A stretch of 64,000 bases of DNA from Cordia subcordata (lineage: Eukaryota > Streptophyta > Magnoliopsida > Boraginales > Cordiaceae): contig JAPTOF010000017.1 in assembly GCA_028554755.1 (NCBI GenBank), positions 11,307,501 to 11,371,500 on the forward strand. Reading direction: 5' to 3'. Each line of letters starts with the position of its first letter. Within the stretch, counting starts at the first letter, position 1. Positions 23,840-35,200 of the stretch are shown one piece after another. The translations under genes were made by a program, and so were the position numbers. The notes below the pieces were generated by a model. The model was not told the origin of the DNA. It worked only from the letters and a program-made list of their open reading frames with translations, and searched no databases.

Positions 23840-24898
23840 GAGTTAAATTCAAATAAGTCCTTAATATTAACACATTTTTTCATTTTAGTCCCTATTATTG
23901 CAAATAATTCATACAAGTCCTTAATGTTTACTTATTATAGTCAAATTAGTCATTGCAGTTAGAGTTAAATTCAAATAAGTCCCTAAAGTTTACATATTTT
24001 TTTAAATTTTAATCCCTATTGTTTCAAATAATTCATACAAGTCCCCAATGTTTAATTATTATGGTCAGATTAGTCCCTACAATTAGAATGGACGTTAGTT
24101 TTGACGAAAATGTCCCAAATGACCTCCAACATAAAAGCAATTGGCAATCTTACCCTTTGTGCTATAAAATGAAATCAGATTATCTATTTTTGAAGCAAAA
24201 ATTCCTAGCCAAAAAGAAAAAAAATAGCAGGAATTTAACATTTTAGATGATAGTTATTACATTTTTTGCATATTTGGATTTATTGTGAACTTTTATAAGA
24301 CACATTAGACATCTGATTAAAATTTTTTAATGAAAATTAGGAACGTTTATTGTCTAAAAATTATTTCATAATGAAATTCACAGTACAAAAGTTCAAAGTA
24401 TTATAATCAACTAAGAATAAAAAAAAAAGAAAAGAAAAAAAATGACAACTTGAGCTTAGGGACTAATTTGATTAGTTTTTGAAAACATTATGGACTAATT
24501 TGATTAGTTTTTGAAAACATTATGGACTAATTTGCATCAATTTAAACAAGTAGGACTAACTTGAAAAATCATCTCAACTTTGGAGATTATGCGTGTGATT
24601 TCCCCTCTTACAAACTTATTCAAATTAGTTCCAATATTTTTTATTCATTTTTCTTAAATACAGGAACTAACTTAAATGAGTTTGTAAAATACTAGGGATT
24701 AGTATGAATTCTTTTTAAATAATGAGGACTATTTTGACTAATTTTGTGAAATATTGGGAATAATATAATTTTTTTAAATAATAAAGACTAATCTGATTAT
24801 ATTTGTGAAACATTAAAGATTAATTTGAACATTTTAAAATAATAAGAACCACTTTAAAAAAATAGAGAAACAATAAGAACTTATTGTGAAATTTACCC
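23840..24898. mobile_element. Mutator-like non-autonomous element, copy 1
   Basis: A 1,059-bp non-coding element with ends 'gagttaaattc' and 'gaaatttaccc', flanked by a perfect 9-bp direct repeat TAGTGCTGC (23831-23839 and 24899-24907). A 9-bp target duplication is the hallmark of Mutator-like elements. The interior alternates 'aagtccctaa' type and 'ggactaatttga' type segments, giving long imperfect terminal inverted repeats. A perfect 32-bp tandem repeat occurs at 24461-24524. A second copy lies at 50525-51399. Confidence 0.85.
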
Positions 24899-25029
24899 TA
24901 GTGCTGCAGAAGTGAACCATCGACAGGTCGAGGTCTAGCCATGATAAATCCAAGGATTCAAAGAATTAATAAAATATTAAATAATAACAATAAATCCTTC
25001 CACCAAGTGCTAAAGTTTTTTTATAATTA

Positions 25030-25248
25030 GGGCCTATTTAGATTGATTTTTTTTAAAAAAAAATATTTTTTAAAAAAATTACATTAAATTTATAATAACT
25101 ATTTGATTTGATTTTTAAAAAAGTTAAAACTCTAAAAAAACTTAAATACAATTTTTTTAGAAGTCAAAATTTTCAACTTCTCAAAAAAAATTATTTTTCA
25201 AAAACTGTTAAAAAAGTACTTTTAAAAAAATCTAATCCAAACGCGCCC
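25030..25248. mobile_element. Tourist-like (PIF/Harbinger) MITE, copy 2
   Basis: 219 bp with ends 'gggcctatttagat' and 'atccaaacgcgccc', flanked by TTA at 25027-25029 and 25249-25251. The interior is A/T homopolymer-rich and matches the copy at 40135. Confidence 0.85.
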
Positions 25249-25324
25249 TTAATCCTATATTCTTGAGTGAAATCCTTTACCACTAATCTAGCCTTTAACG
25301 CTCAACGAAACTATCGGAATAAGT

Positions 25325-25653
25325 TTTAATTTTGTAAACCCATTTACAACTTACAACTTATAATAGTCTTTCTGGGTGAAAAATCTACTAAATCCTAAGT
25401 ATGTTTGGCCTTCAAGGCCTGCAACTCTTCAATCATAGCTTGCTGTTAGAAAGGATCGATACCAGTTTCATAATAATTTTGAAGTTCAAAGTCTTAATTT
25501 TGTAAACCCATTTACAACTCATGACAGTCTTTCCGGTAAAAGATTTATTAAATCCCAAGTATGTTTGACCTTTGAGGCCTGCAACTCTTCAGTCATAACT
25601 TGCTGCCAAAAAGAATCGGTACTAGTTTCATAATAACTTTGAAGTTCAAAGAG
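25325..25653 (-). pseudogene. Tandemly duplicated copia reverse-transcriptase relic
   Basis: Two diverged units (about 25325-25492 and 25493-25653) each encode, on the minus strand, traces of the start of a copia RT domain. The traces are EELQA, HTWDL and CKWVYKIK, with stops between them. No LTRs are visible nearby. This is a dead fragment duplicated after, or during, decay. Confidence 0.6.
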
Positions 25654-26057
25654 AATAATAGAAAAAACAATAATAATCTTATTCAGTGATAGAAACGTAA
25701 ATTTTCATATATTGGTTGATATTAAGACAAAATAAATCAATTCGATGCATAGTTATAGATTGAGATCAAACTAGAATTCAGATCGAATACCCCATCCCAG
25801 GGACTAAGCGGTAGTAGCTGGTCTTTAATGGATCACAAACTCGCTAGGAAATTCAAAATTTTGCATTCGACGGAATATAAAGATTTCAAATAAACATATG
25901 ACAAACATATGCCGATAGTGGAAACAAGAAAATTTGAGGAAAATCGAAACCAAAGGACTCATATGAATTTGAGAGCAAAGAATCTGAGAAACAACCTGTT
26001 ATACCATTAGGATGCTGATCTTGTGTTATTGCTAAGAACCCAAAACATTATTGCTTA

Positions 26058-26135
26058 CAGCGTTGACGAAATCCCATTGACAAAAAAGTTGCTGCTGGAG
26101 CAGCAATTTCGTTAAAGTGGACATCGTCAACGCTG
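26058..26135. repeat. 78-bp near-concentric hairpin
   Basis: Outer arms 'cagcgttgacga' (26058-26069) and 'tcgtcaacgctg' (26124-26135) are perfect 12-bp inverted repeats. The centre 'ttgctgctggagcagcaa' (26089-26106) is itself an inverted repeat. The segment between also pairs in part, so almost the whole stretch can fold on itself. It could be a tiny foldback element or a small-RNA precursor; neither is shown. Confidence 0.7.
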
Positions 26136-26139
26136 CAAT

Positions 26140-27128
26140 GCAATGATGTTATTAAGCTCTTCCGTGAAGCCCTTTCACATGGATTAAGAGGGTGTTTGAT
26201 TTACTTATTTAGGTATTTATAAGTACTTAAATAAGTTAAAAGTTGATTTGTCCTCTTGAACCCAACACCCTTTATGTATCCGACACTAGTACAGCCCCCA
26301 ATTCAAGTACACACAAAATCGTGCAATTGTCGTACTTCACCCTTCTTGCTGTCACTGCCTGATCGCATTTCTCGTTGTACTGCACTCCGAGTACTACACA
26401 CTTCGCTGGATCTTTGGATTTTAAATGAATTTTTTGTAACGTTATAATATTATAAGAATATTTTTACTTTTATGATTAAAAAGAATTTTTAAGATTACGA
26501 CGTTACATGTCCAAATTTTGTAAATTATTGTGGAACGGTAATGAAATTGTATGGACTATTTGCAGTTTACTTTGCTCATTAACAAGAAAATGGATCTTTT
26601 GGGTCGAAGTTAGAAAATGGATAATTTCATCTTTTTCTACTTTCCTGACTTTGGTCTTTTTTCCCCTTACGAAAAGAGTACTTCATTTCATAGCAGTACG
26701 TTGACCAGCCCAAAGAGAGCGATAGTCAGATTAAGAAAATAAATTTTAAGCTACTTTTGAGGTTATAGTACAAAGTCAACCCCAGAGCAAATTAATTTCT
26801 TTTCAAGAATATCACAACTAAAGCTCTGGGCGGAGATACTAGTCTAACAGCAAAATATCACAATGATCTCATGTGATAGTGAATTACGTGCTAATTTCAC
26901 TATACCAATAGGCCCATAATTGAGTATGAGGGATTACATATAAAGGAAGGAAGCCTTACTTGAGACGTCCAATCTGGTGTTGTATCTTTCATTTTCTTTC
27001 TTTTTTTATAAAAAAGATAGCGTCGAAGTTAATTGAGAATCATTTTAAGTGAGGAGACCTTTACAGCAACCAGTTTTTTGATGTCGTGAGTATTATAGTA
27101 CAATAAATAAATACACTAATTACTAGTA
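26140..27128. other. Intergenic, nothing recognised
   Basis: Short open frames at 26256-26447 and 26507-26704 have no domain features. No element boundary was found. Confidence 0.5.
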
Positions 27129-27407
27129 TGCATCCCTAAAGGTATAGTAAGCCCAAAATTTGCGACTAATTTTGCGTATTTGTTGACTTCTTTATAGATA
27201 TGTAAAAGTTAGAACCCGAAAGATATTTAGAGGTTTATTTTCAACACCAATATCCTCTTTACAGACTTTTAGATGAGGTGGTAAGTGGTTTCTCAAAGAT
27301 ATGCATTCCTAACAGTAGAGTAAGTCCAAAATTTGCTAATGAATTTATATATTTTTTGACTTCTCCATAAATATGCAAAAACCGGAACCAAAAGATATCA
27401 AGAGGTC
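27129..27407. repeat. Diverged direct duplication, about 105-bp units
   Basis: Units at about 27129-27235 and 27302-27407 share 'gcat.cctaa', 'agtaag.ccaaaatttgc', 'ttgacttct' and an 'agaggt' end. They differ throughout. The minus-strand 64-codon open frame at 27406-27600 abuts the second unit and is unrecognised. Confidence 0.6.
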
Positions 27408-27600
27408 AGCCTTCAGCAATTGCCTTGCTGGTTTGCTTTATATGCAGATAAACTGGGTTTCCACTCTTCTCATAGTTCCAGCCCACGAAATGAATCCATT
27501 TCAATATTATAAAGCCCTCCATCATCGGATTTCTGCAGAATGAAAAAGCAGAAAAATTTTTAAGCCCAATCAAATAACATCCAGCTCTAATAAGATCCAC

Positions 27601-29241
27601 TAGTTAAATTATAGGACTCCACTAGAATGCTGTTGTTCACACTTAATGCGTATATACATATATAAGTACTAATTTTAGAATAATAATAATAATATGCATA
27701 TTAAAGATATATAAATATACGTGCGGTATGAGTATTTGTGTGCGTTAGAGAAAGAGAGAGAGCAAATCACAGCTGATTAGACGCTTATGTGACATCGCTC
27801 GTTGATGTTGAAATGAAAGAAATAAAATATATATAATAGACAATTTTGATTCATACGTATAATAACAGTATTGTACTACGCATTTATAATTAATTATTTT
27901 TCCTTTAGGTGCACGGCGAGGCCTTCATCCGCAAAGTACATTAATCACGATATCTCAATTTGAGAGGATTGTTTCCTGTGATGAGATTTAGATGGGGATG
28001 AATAATATGAGAGAAAATGGCTTATTGATCAGTAAACTATTACAATAGTAAAAAAGATGCATGATTCATTAATTGATTCTCATTCACTTTGCAAAGAATA
28101 TTCTCCAAAAATGATCGCACCTGCGTGACTTTACCTTCTTATCCTTTGGTCTAATTGTTAATATATATTATCGACTGTAATAATTAAGTAGCAAGCAAAC
28201 AATGTTTCCACTTTTTGATCCATGATTACAACCTAAACTATAACAATTGTGGGGCCATTTAGTGATAAAGTATTATTGCCCATATGAGGTGGATAATCAT
28301 GTAAAAAACTCGAAAAGAAAAACTCTTAAACCCCTACTAGCATCCACGAATTTGGATCTTCTCTTATTTTTTATTCTCTTCTATGTATATGACAGATGAT
28401 TTAAATTAGTCAGATGAGATTAAATTCATTCGTACCATTTACATGTTTATAAGCAATTAAGCTTGACCAATTAAAATCTTTAACATATTTTAAAACGTAA
28501 TAAAAATACAACATTTATTTATGAAAGGTCATTTTGAATTGTTTTAACGAATACTTGTAAGCATATCTTAATTGAAATACTTATTTACTTGATTATAAAT
28601 ATCAACCGATGTAGACAACTTAAAATAAGCAAAAACCCAAACAGATTCGAAGTCATTTATACTTTCTTTGGAACTACTTTTCTCATTTATGATCAACATT
28701 CTTTGAAGCACTTGAGGCTGAAATATTTCCATATAACCAACGTATAGAATCATTCCTTAGAGAGAAAGTTAACAAAAATATTTTCTATTTTAGTTTTGCA
28801 CACGATTCCTATCATACATTTTCTATAAAAAAAAAAACTAAAAAGTACTTGACAATACTTTCCTAACATTGACACTTTCTCCACCAAGACCAAATTAATG
28901 TTAACTAAAATTTTTTCATTAATTACTCATGCAAGAATATTATAATCTTTTTTCTGATGTTGGTAGAATAGTAAAGTCAACCTTTGTTTCTTTTTGTAAA
29001 AGCCATGACGTACAAACCACACACATACACACACACACACACACAAAACATACAAAAATACGTTCCCTTCGTTTTCTCAGACACAAATAAAACTCCACCC
29101 TTCCATTTTTCTCTCTTTCTCGTTGACCTACTCTCTGATTCCATGCCACCATTACCCAACCCTCATCAATAACCTCTCGTTTTTTCCTTCCCTTTCTCTC
29201 TTGTAAACTACCCATATGATGCTCTTTTTTTTTTGGTGATC
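27601..29241. other. Intergenic and promoter region, CA microsatellite
   Basis: AT-rich. A CA microsatellite lies at about 29018-29045, followed by a CT-rich stretch typical of a plant 5' leader before the start codon at 29242. No clear TATA box was chosen. Confidence 0.5.
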
Positions 29242-30652
29242 ATGGCGGTTATGGTTGACTCCATGAAGACCAAAGGGAGGAAGAAGGCTTTTAGGTGGCT
29301 TCGACGGCCGCCCGAGGACGACGTCCTCGTCGTCGACGATGAGGGTGTTAAGAAACGAAAACGTAAAGAGGGTTACCCCGCCGCCACTGACATCGTCGTC
29401 GCAGGTGGTGGTGGTGGCGGCGGCGGCAAAGAGAGCAATTCATCCTCTTTGTCTGAAGGGTGTAAGAAAGAAAGGTCACGCGAGAGTCTCTCTCGTGTCC
29501 TAAAAGCCGTGTTGTTTGAGACATCATTCGTAAGATTTTTATATATGTATTTTCCCTTTGTTTTACGTTGAACTTATTGATAATTGCTTTCGTATGACTA
29601 GTGAGTCATACCCATTATATTGCTCGCCTCCCTTTCCCTAAGGTTTTCTTTCATTAGGTTAGTGTTTTTTTTTTTTTTTTTTTTCAGATGGCTTTTCCAT
29701 TAAAGAGAATTGCAAAAATGAGAGGGCCGATCAGGAAAGGATAGTAGCTTCTCACTAAAACCCAGGACAATACCAATATAAGAATTTTAAAATAAAATAA
29801 CAATAACAAGAATTGCTTAAGACTGATAAGATTTTTCCTTTTTTTTTTTTTTTTTTGGTATTTCCCTCCAGTAGCCAAATGAACAACAATCCAACCTAAT
29901 ATCATGAATATCCTTCACCCTTTATCTCCTCATCTTCCTATGATATATGACTTCTTCTTTCTTTTTTTTTCTATGCATTTTTTTTTGGTAATAGAATTGC
30001 ATGCGTTACGAAATTGATGATATTAAAGTCACTAAATATTTATCTACAGAACAAGAAAATTGGGAACAAAAAGTCCAAGGAGAAATCATTACAAAATTCA
30101 TCTTCAGAAAACGGCAAGGCCTTGATTGCTATAAAGGGAAAAGCATCATCTCAAGAATTGGCAGAGACGCAAGAAGACACGACCCGAATTAGTAATTCAA
30201 GTAGCTCATCATCATGTTTAACCGATCATTCAACTCCATTATCGTCTTCCTCATCAACATCCTCCATTGCTTCAAGCTCAAGGTCCGCGTCAGGGAGAAA
30301 AAAATCATGCGCAGTTGATTCAAACAGCAACAATAAGCAATTAGCAGAAGGTGATGTGTGTTATTTCAGTTCCAACATGGGATTATGCTATCTTCTCGCC
30401 GTGTTGTTGGCTTTGCTTATCTGGGGGAAAATTTTCGTGATATTTTGCACATCGTTATGTCTCTTCTTCGCTTCACGCCGGGCCAAAGTTATCCATCCGC
30501 GTTCAAACGACGTCGTTGACTGCACAGTGATGGACGTTGACTCGGAAGAGTATAAGAAGAGGGTGATCATGGAAGGTTTGCTGGAGAGGAATAATCGAGT
30601 GCAACCGGGTACTGTTGTGGCGACCAGCAATGTATGTTTGGGGAAGACTTGA
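29242..30652 (+). CDS. Ser-rich predicted single-pass membrane protein, unknown function
   Basis: Two exons, 29242-29529 and 30050-30652 (stop TGA). Donor GTAAGA, acceptor CTACAG, phase 0, 296 residues. The N-terminus is basic (MKTKGRKKAFRWLRRPPEDD), followed by a KKRKRK cluster and a run of glycines near residues 55-62. Exon 2 has a long serine-rich low-complexity segment. One strong hydrophobic segment follows (LCYLLAVLLALLIWGKIFVI through LFFA, about residues 217-248), then a soluble tail of about 50 residues. Plants have several uncharacterised proteins with a charged N-terminus, a serine-rich middle and a W-G-containing membrane segment near the C-terminus; I suspect this group but assign no role. 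The start is the first ATG after the leader; M4 and M8 are alternatives. Confidence 0.75.
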
Positions 30653-30915
30653 ACAAGTCAATGGTGTTTAATTAAGGTTGTTCTGATTCTCTTACTAAAG
30701 TTGTTTTGCTTTATATGGTCATATCATTCTGGACCTTAGTTAATGTTGATGGCTAGATTCAAAGATGACTGAATATAATACGATTTTTTTGTCTGATTAT
30801 TATTCCTTTCACATGTTTTTTTGGGTTCTTTTTATATGGTTTTGAAGGGGAACACAGCATTAATCTTCTAGCCATTTTAATTTGTTCCAAATTGCGATTT
30901 ATGTATTAAATTTTC

Positions 30916-30949
<34 letters not shown>

Positions 30950-32283
30950 GATGAAAGAGAAATTGTCCGAGCTCTTTAAGTTACTGTATGCATATTTGGT
31001 TTGATGTGTTCTAGACATTTACGTGGTTATAATGTGAAACCACAACTCGTGGTTCGGTACAAGGTCAGATGGGGTATGGAATTTGCACATTTTTTGTGAT
31101 GACCCACTACCTTAGAAATGCCTCAATAATAAGTGTTAATATTGAATACGAATCATGACTCAAGTTCGACTATATGTTTATTTTGGATGAGTGATCTTAA
31201 CTTATTTAATACTTAGTATAAAAGATGTTCTACACAATTAATTTGTTAGTTTGGTGGTTGAGTGCTTTAGATTTAGTTGGTGATTGAATGTCTTAGACTT
31301 TTGCTTTGTTTGTCGTAGTCTTATTTTAAGATGTTTATTCTATTGAAATAAGGGTACATCTTATAAAATTTAAGAAATCTTATCATGCATCTTATAAAAA
31401 TTTAAAACAAAATCAAACTTTTTATCTTCTAAGAAACAAGCAATATTTCCTATCTTATTTTTTACAACTATAAAATATATGATGCATATAATAAGATATC
31501 TTAAATCTTATAAGATATCTCCAAATTTCAATAGGATAAGTATCTTAAAATAAGACTATTCCAAACACACTATTTATCTAGTGCTTAATATACGGAATGT
31601 ACAGCACATCTGAAGTTTGCAATTAATAATTAAACTTTGTTAGTTATTTTGGTGGTTAAGTTTCACTCGTTATTTTTAAAATACGAAAAAAGATTCTTAT
31701 ATGTATAATTTGTAATTTCTAGACAATTGATGCTATTATGTAATTTCAAAATAAAATAATTCATTTACAAATACAGATTATCATAAAATATATTTATGAA
31801 TTAAATATTTATATTTGTGAAAAACAGTTGATAAATTGCCTCGACTATCACATAATATTAAATATTCTACCATTTGATAAAGTCAAATAAAGATATGAGA
31901 GAGGTGCTCAGCCAGAAAAAAGAAAAAAAGATTATGAGAAAGGTCGAGTTTGGGGTCAAAAATTAAGTAGCCAAATATGATTTGTATAATAATGAAAAGT
32001 GAATTAAAAAAATGATCTGTATAATGATGAAAATTAATTTAAACATTTGAGTAAATGATAAGAAACATTGGGAATTAAAAAAATGATTTGTATAATAATG
32101 AAAATTAATTTAAACATATGAGTAAATGATAAAAATTGCAAATGAAAATTTCCATTTTCTGTTGCGAAGAGAAAAAACAAAAGATGACGCAGTTTTTGGG
32201 CGGGACCAACTGTACAGCAGAACTGGTTTAATTATCTGTACCTTTTCCCCGCCCCCGCCGCCGCCACCACATCACCAGCAGCG
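30653..32283. other. Intergenic, TA microsatellite
   Basis: A TA repeat lies at about 30918-30948. The rest is AT-rich with short near-repeats such as 'aatgatttgtataataatga' around 31980-32100. It becomes GC-rich with CCG runs just before the start at 32284, probably the TRM5 leader. Confidence 0.5.
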
Positions 32284-35200
32284 ATGGCCTCCAAATTCCT
32301 CCACCGGCCCCTCCTCCTCCCCTTCCCTTTCACTGCCACCTGTCCGCTTCGGCTCTTCCACAAGCCCCTCTCTCTTTGCCTTCTCTCCACCACTACCGCC
32401 ACCACCACCACCACTACTACCACCACGGTCTTCTCAACCCTAGACCACTACGGTCCCTCCCTCCGCAAAGGCTATAAACCCTGCCATCTTAACCCCTCCA
32501 TTTCCCCTAAATTACCAAACCACCCCTCTCCACACCACACTGAAACCAACACTATGAACAATAACACCCAACATGATATAGACGAATCATTCTTCTTCGA
32601 CGAAAGCATTTTCACTAGAATTTACGAAATTGCCGCCCTACGCGTGCCTTCGGAAAAATGCTCCGCTCTCGAAAGCCGTCTCCGCGGCCACCTCCTCAAC
32701 TGGCCGCGGATTCGCAACATCGCCAGAGTCCCCGGCGATGACATAGACGAGGAACTGAAAACTTTCCTAAAAAATGCGAACAATGACGCTGTCGATACTT
32801 TAAATACGAGAGTTCACAGAGAAGAAAACTTGGAGGAGGAGAGGGAGGTACTGAGTCCGGTGTTGTGCAGAGATAAGCTTGTGAAGAGTTTTAATTCACG
32901 AGGGTACGTGAAGTTTAGGAATTTGGCCAGGTTGTCGCGGCCGAAGAGGAGGAAGAAGGAAGGAAAGGAGGAGGGAAGGAGAGAGAATGCGCGACGAGGG
33001 GTCGGGAAGAATGAGATGGTATTAGTCGAGGTGGTTGAGGATGAGGAGAGTGAAGGTGAGGATATGGGTGGATTGTTAGGTGAGGGGTTTAAGGGCCGAA
33101 AATGGAGGGGGCCTACAAGGTTGCTACTTTTGGATGAACGGTACGCGAATAAAGGGGTTGAAGATATGCCCGGGGCAATCAAGGTTAATGTTTTCCCACG
33201 CTTTTGTTGCCCGTGAGTTGTTTCATTTGCTGCAGCTATTGAATTTCAGTTAGATTATTACTAATTTGCATTGTAGATGTTGCCTATCGTGTGATGTTTG
33301 ATTCTATTGATGAGCATTGTTACATTGGATAGATCTGCGTGTGTTGTGTTGCCTTTTGAAATGAGCTTTATTTGTCCATCATGGTTATTGCTGGATTGCA
33401 TTGCATTGTTGTCTTTGTATGTCGAGGGTGTTCTCATCTTATTAACGAGTACTTTTGTGATGGATAGATTAGCATGTCCATCGTTGTTGTACGATTAAGC
33501 TTTACCTTTTTGTCATTGAAGAGTATCAGGTGCTTGAAAGTAGTAGTTTCTTACTGGGACTGTAAGTGGTAAAGCTTATTTAAGATTGCTGTTGTGGATC
33601 CTTGATCGTTTCTGCAAGGGATGCTGATTTTCCTTCATTTGTTTTACAGCAATTGTTTTCATAATGTCATCTGTATGGTTTGGTGACTAAATGACAAATT
33701 TGGAATTGCAGATTTTCCGTATTAAGTTGTGGAATTTATTCTTTGACTAAGCATTCTTCATAGTTTGTAGTATTAGTAATTTTGTTTTTCATATTAGTAA
33801 TTTATCATTAATGGATGCCCCGCAACTTTCATATGACGCACTTGATGAAGGAAAAGCTTAAAAGATGCTTTGGATGTCATTTTTGCTGGATGAAGATGCA
33901 GTATTCAAATATATAACTTTATTGAGTTGCATCGAGTACTAAGCAGTTTTGCTTATATCACAAACCATTTCCTTTTGCCTGTGAATTTCTTTTGGGTCAT
34001 ACTTTGACCTGGTTGATTGTGGAAAGTGTGATATGTGTCTCAACATGTATGCTTTCTCACTGCATTGCTTTCCTTATTACTTTTCATTTCCTTTTTTCGT
34101 CTTTTTGGTATTATCCCATTTATCAATCTCAGCAAGGTCGATATTCCCCCCCCCCCCCTCCCCCCCTTCCCCTTCAATGGGAGCAAAATCGATAACTGGC
34201 ATTTGATATGGTTAATGACAGAATGCTGATGAGCTAATTTGTTGCTCAGGCAGTGTTAAAAGAACACGAGGGTCAGAATGTGGAGTCTACTTTTGAACTA
34301 GTAAAATGCAAGTTGACCTTGTTTTACAGTTACTGGCAGATGAATGAGGTAAGTAACTATAATTGCCTTTTTTTGACGTTCTCAAAAAATTGCTATTATC
34401 TTCTTTTCTTTGTAACAGTTCATTGGCTGCTGCTCTCAGGCAAGTATGAGGCTCTTCTGCCTGATCCTCCAAAAGAAAACTTCTCTTTCTATCTCTTTGT
34501 TTTAAGCTTGTGAATTGTCACCACTGTGACTTTTCCTTCACTGCTCCTTATTTTATAACTACATGTGCATTGGTGAGATTTAACGTGAATAACGGGAAGG
34601 ATCTAATTCTATTAATGTGATCGGGCGTTAGAAACCAGTTCTTCCAGATTAAAAGTTTAATTCAAAAATGAAATTTCTATTGGTTCTGAGTGTTCATTGG
34701 CTGGTGGGAAGGGTGAGGTGTGAATGGATAGATATTTTAGGTTCTCGCCGCTGGAGCATTATCTACACTTCTATCTTGGGCAGTCATGTCTTTTACGTGT
34801 ATTCCCCTGGCTTCCCTGTCTCTTTTTCTCTCACCATCCGTTTTCTGAGTCTAGGCATAAGATAGCATTTTGTTTCCAGTTTCATGTGAGTTACCTTCTG
34901 GAATGCTATTTTGTTTGAAATGTAAAAGCAACTCATGAAATCCTTTTCTTCATTCCCCTGCAGATTTTAGAGGCCTTGCTTCCCGAAGGTATGCTTGTTC
35001 CTTCAGCATTTGAGACTGTGGGGCATATAGCGCATCTAAATCTTAGAGATGAGCATCTTCCATACAGAAATCTAATCGCTATGGTAGTTGGTGTTTGCTT
35101 ATAATTACCTAAAAGTTTAACTGCACAGTTTCTTTTCACTTCTTCTAAATTCTGTCCCTTGTCATCAGGTAGTTTTAGATAAAAACAAGCCAAAGATACA

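Noticed and set aside
28940..29215. Minus-strand frame with a run of valine and cysteine
   Set aside because: It is produced by the CA microsatellite and the CT-rich leader of the gene at 29242.
32126..32443. Proline-rich plus frame overlapping the TRM5 start
   Set aside because: It is a frame shadow of the CCN-rich TRM5 exon 1.
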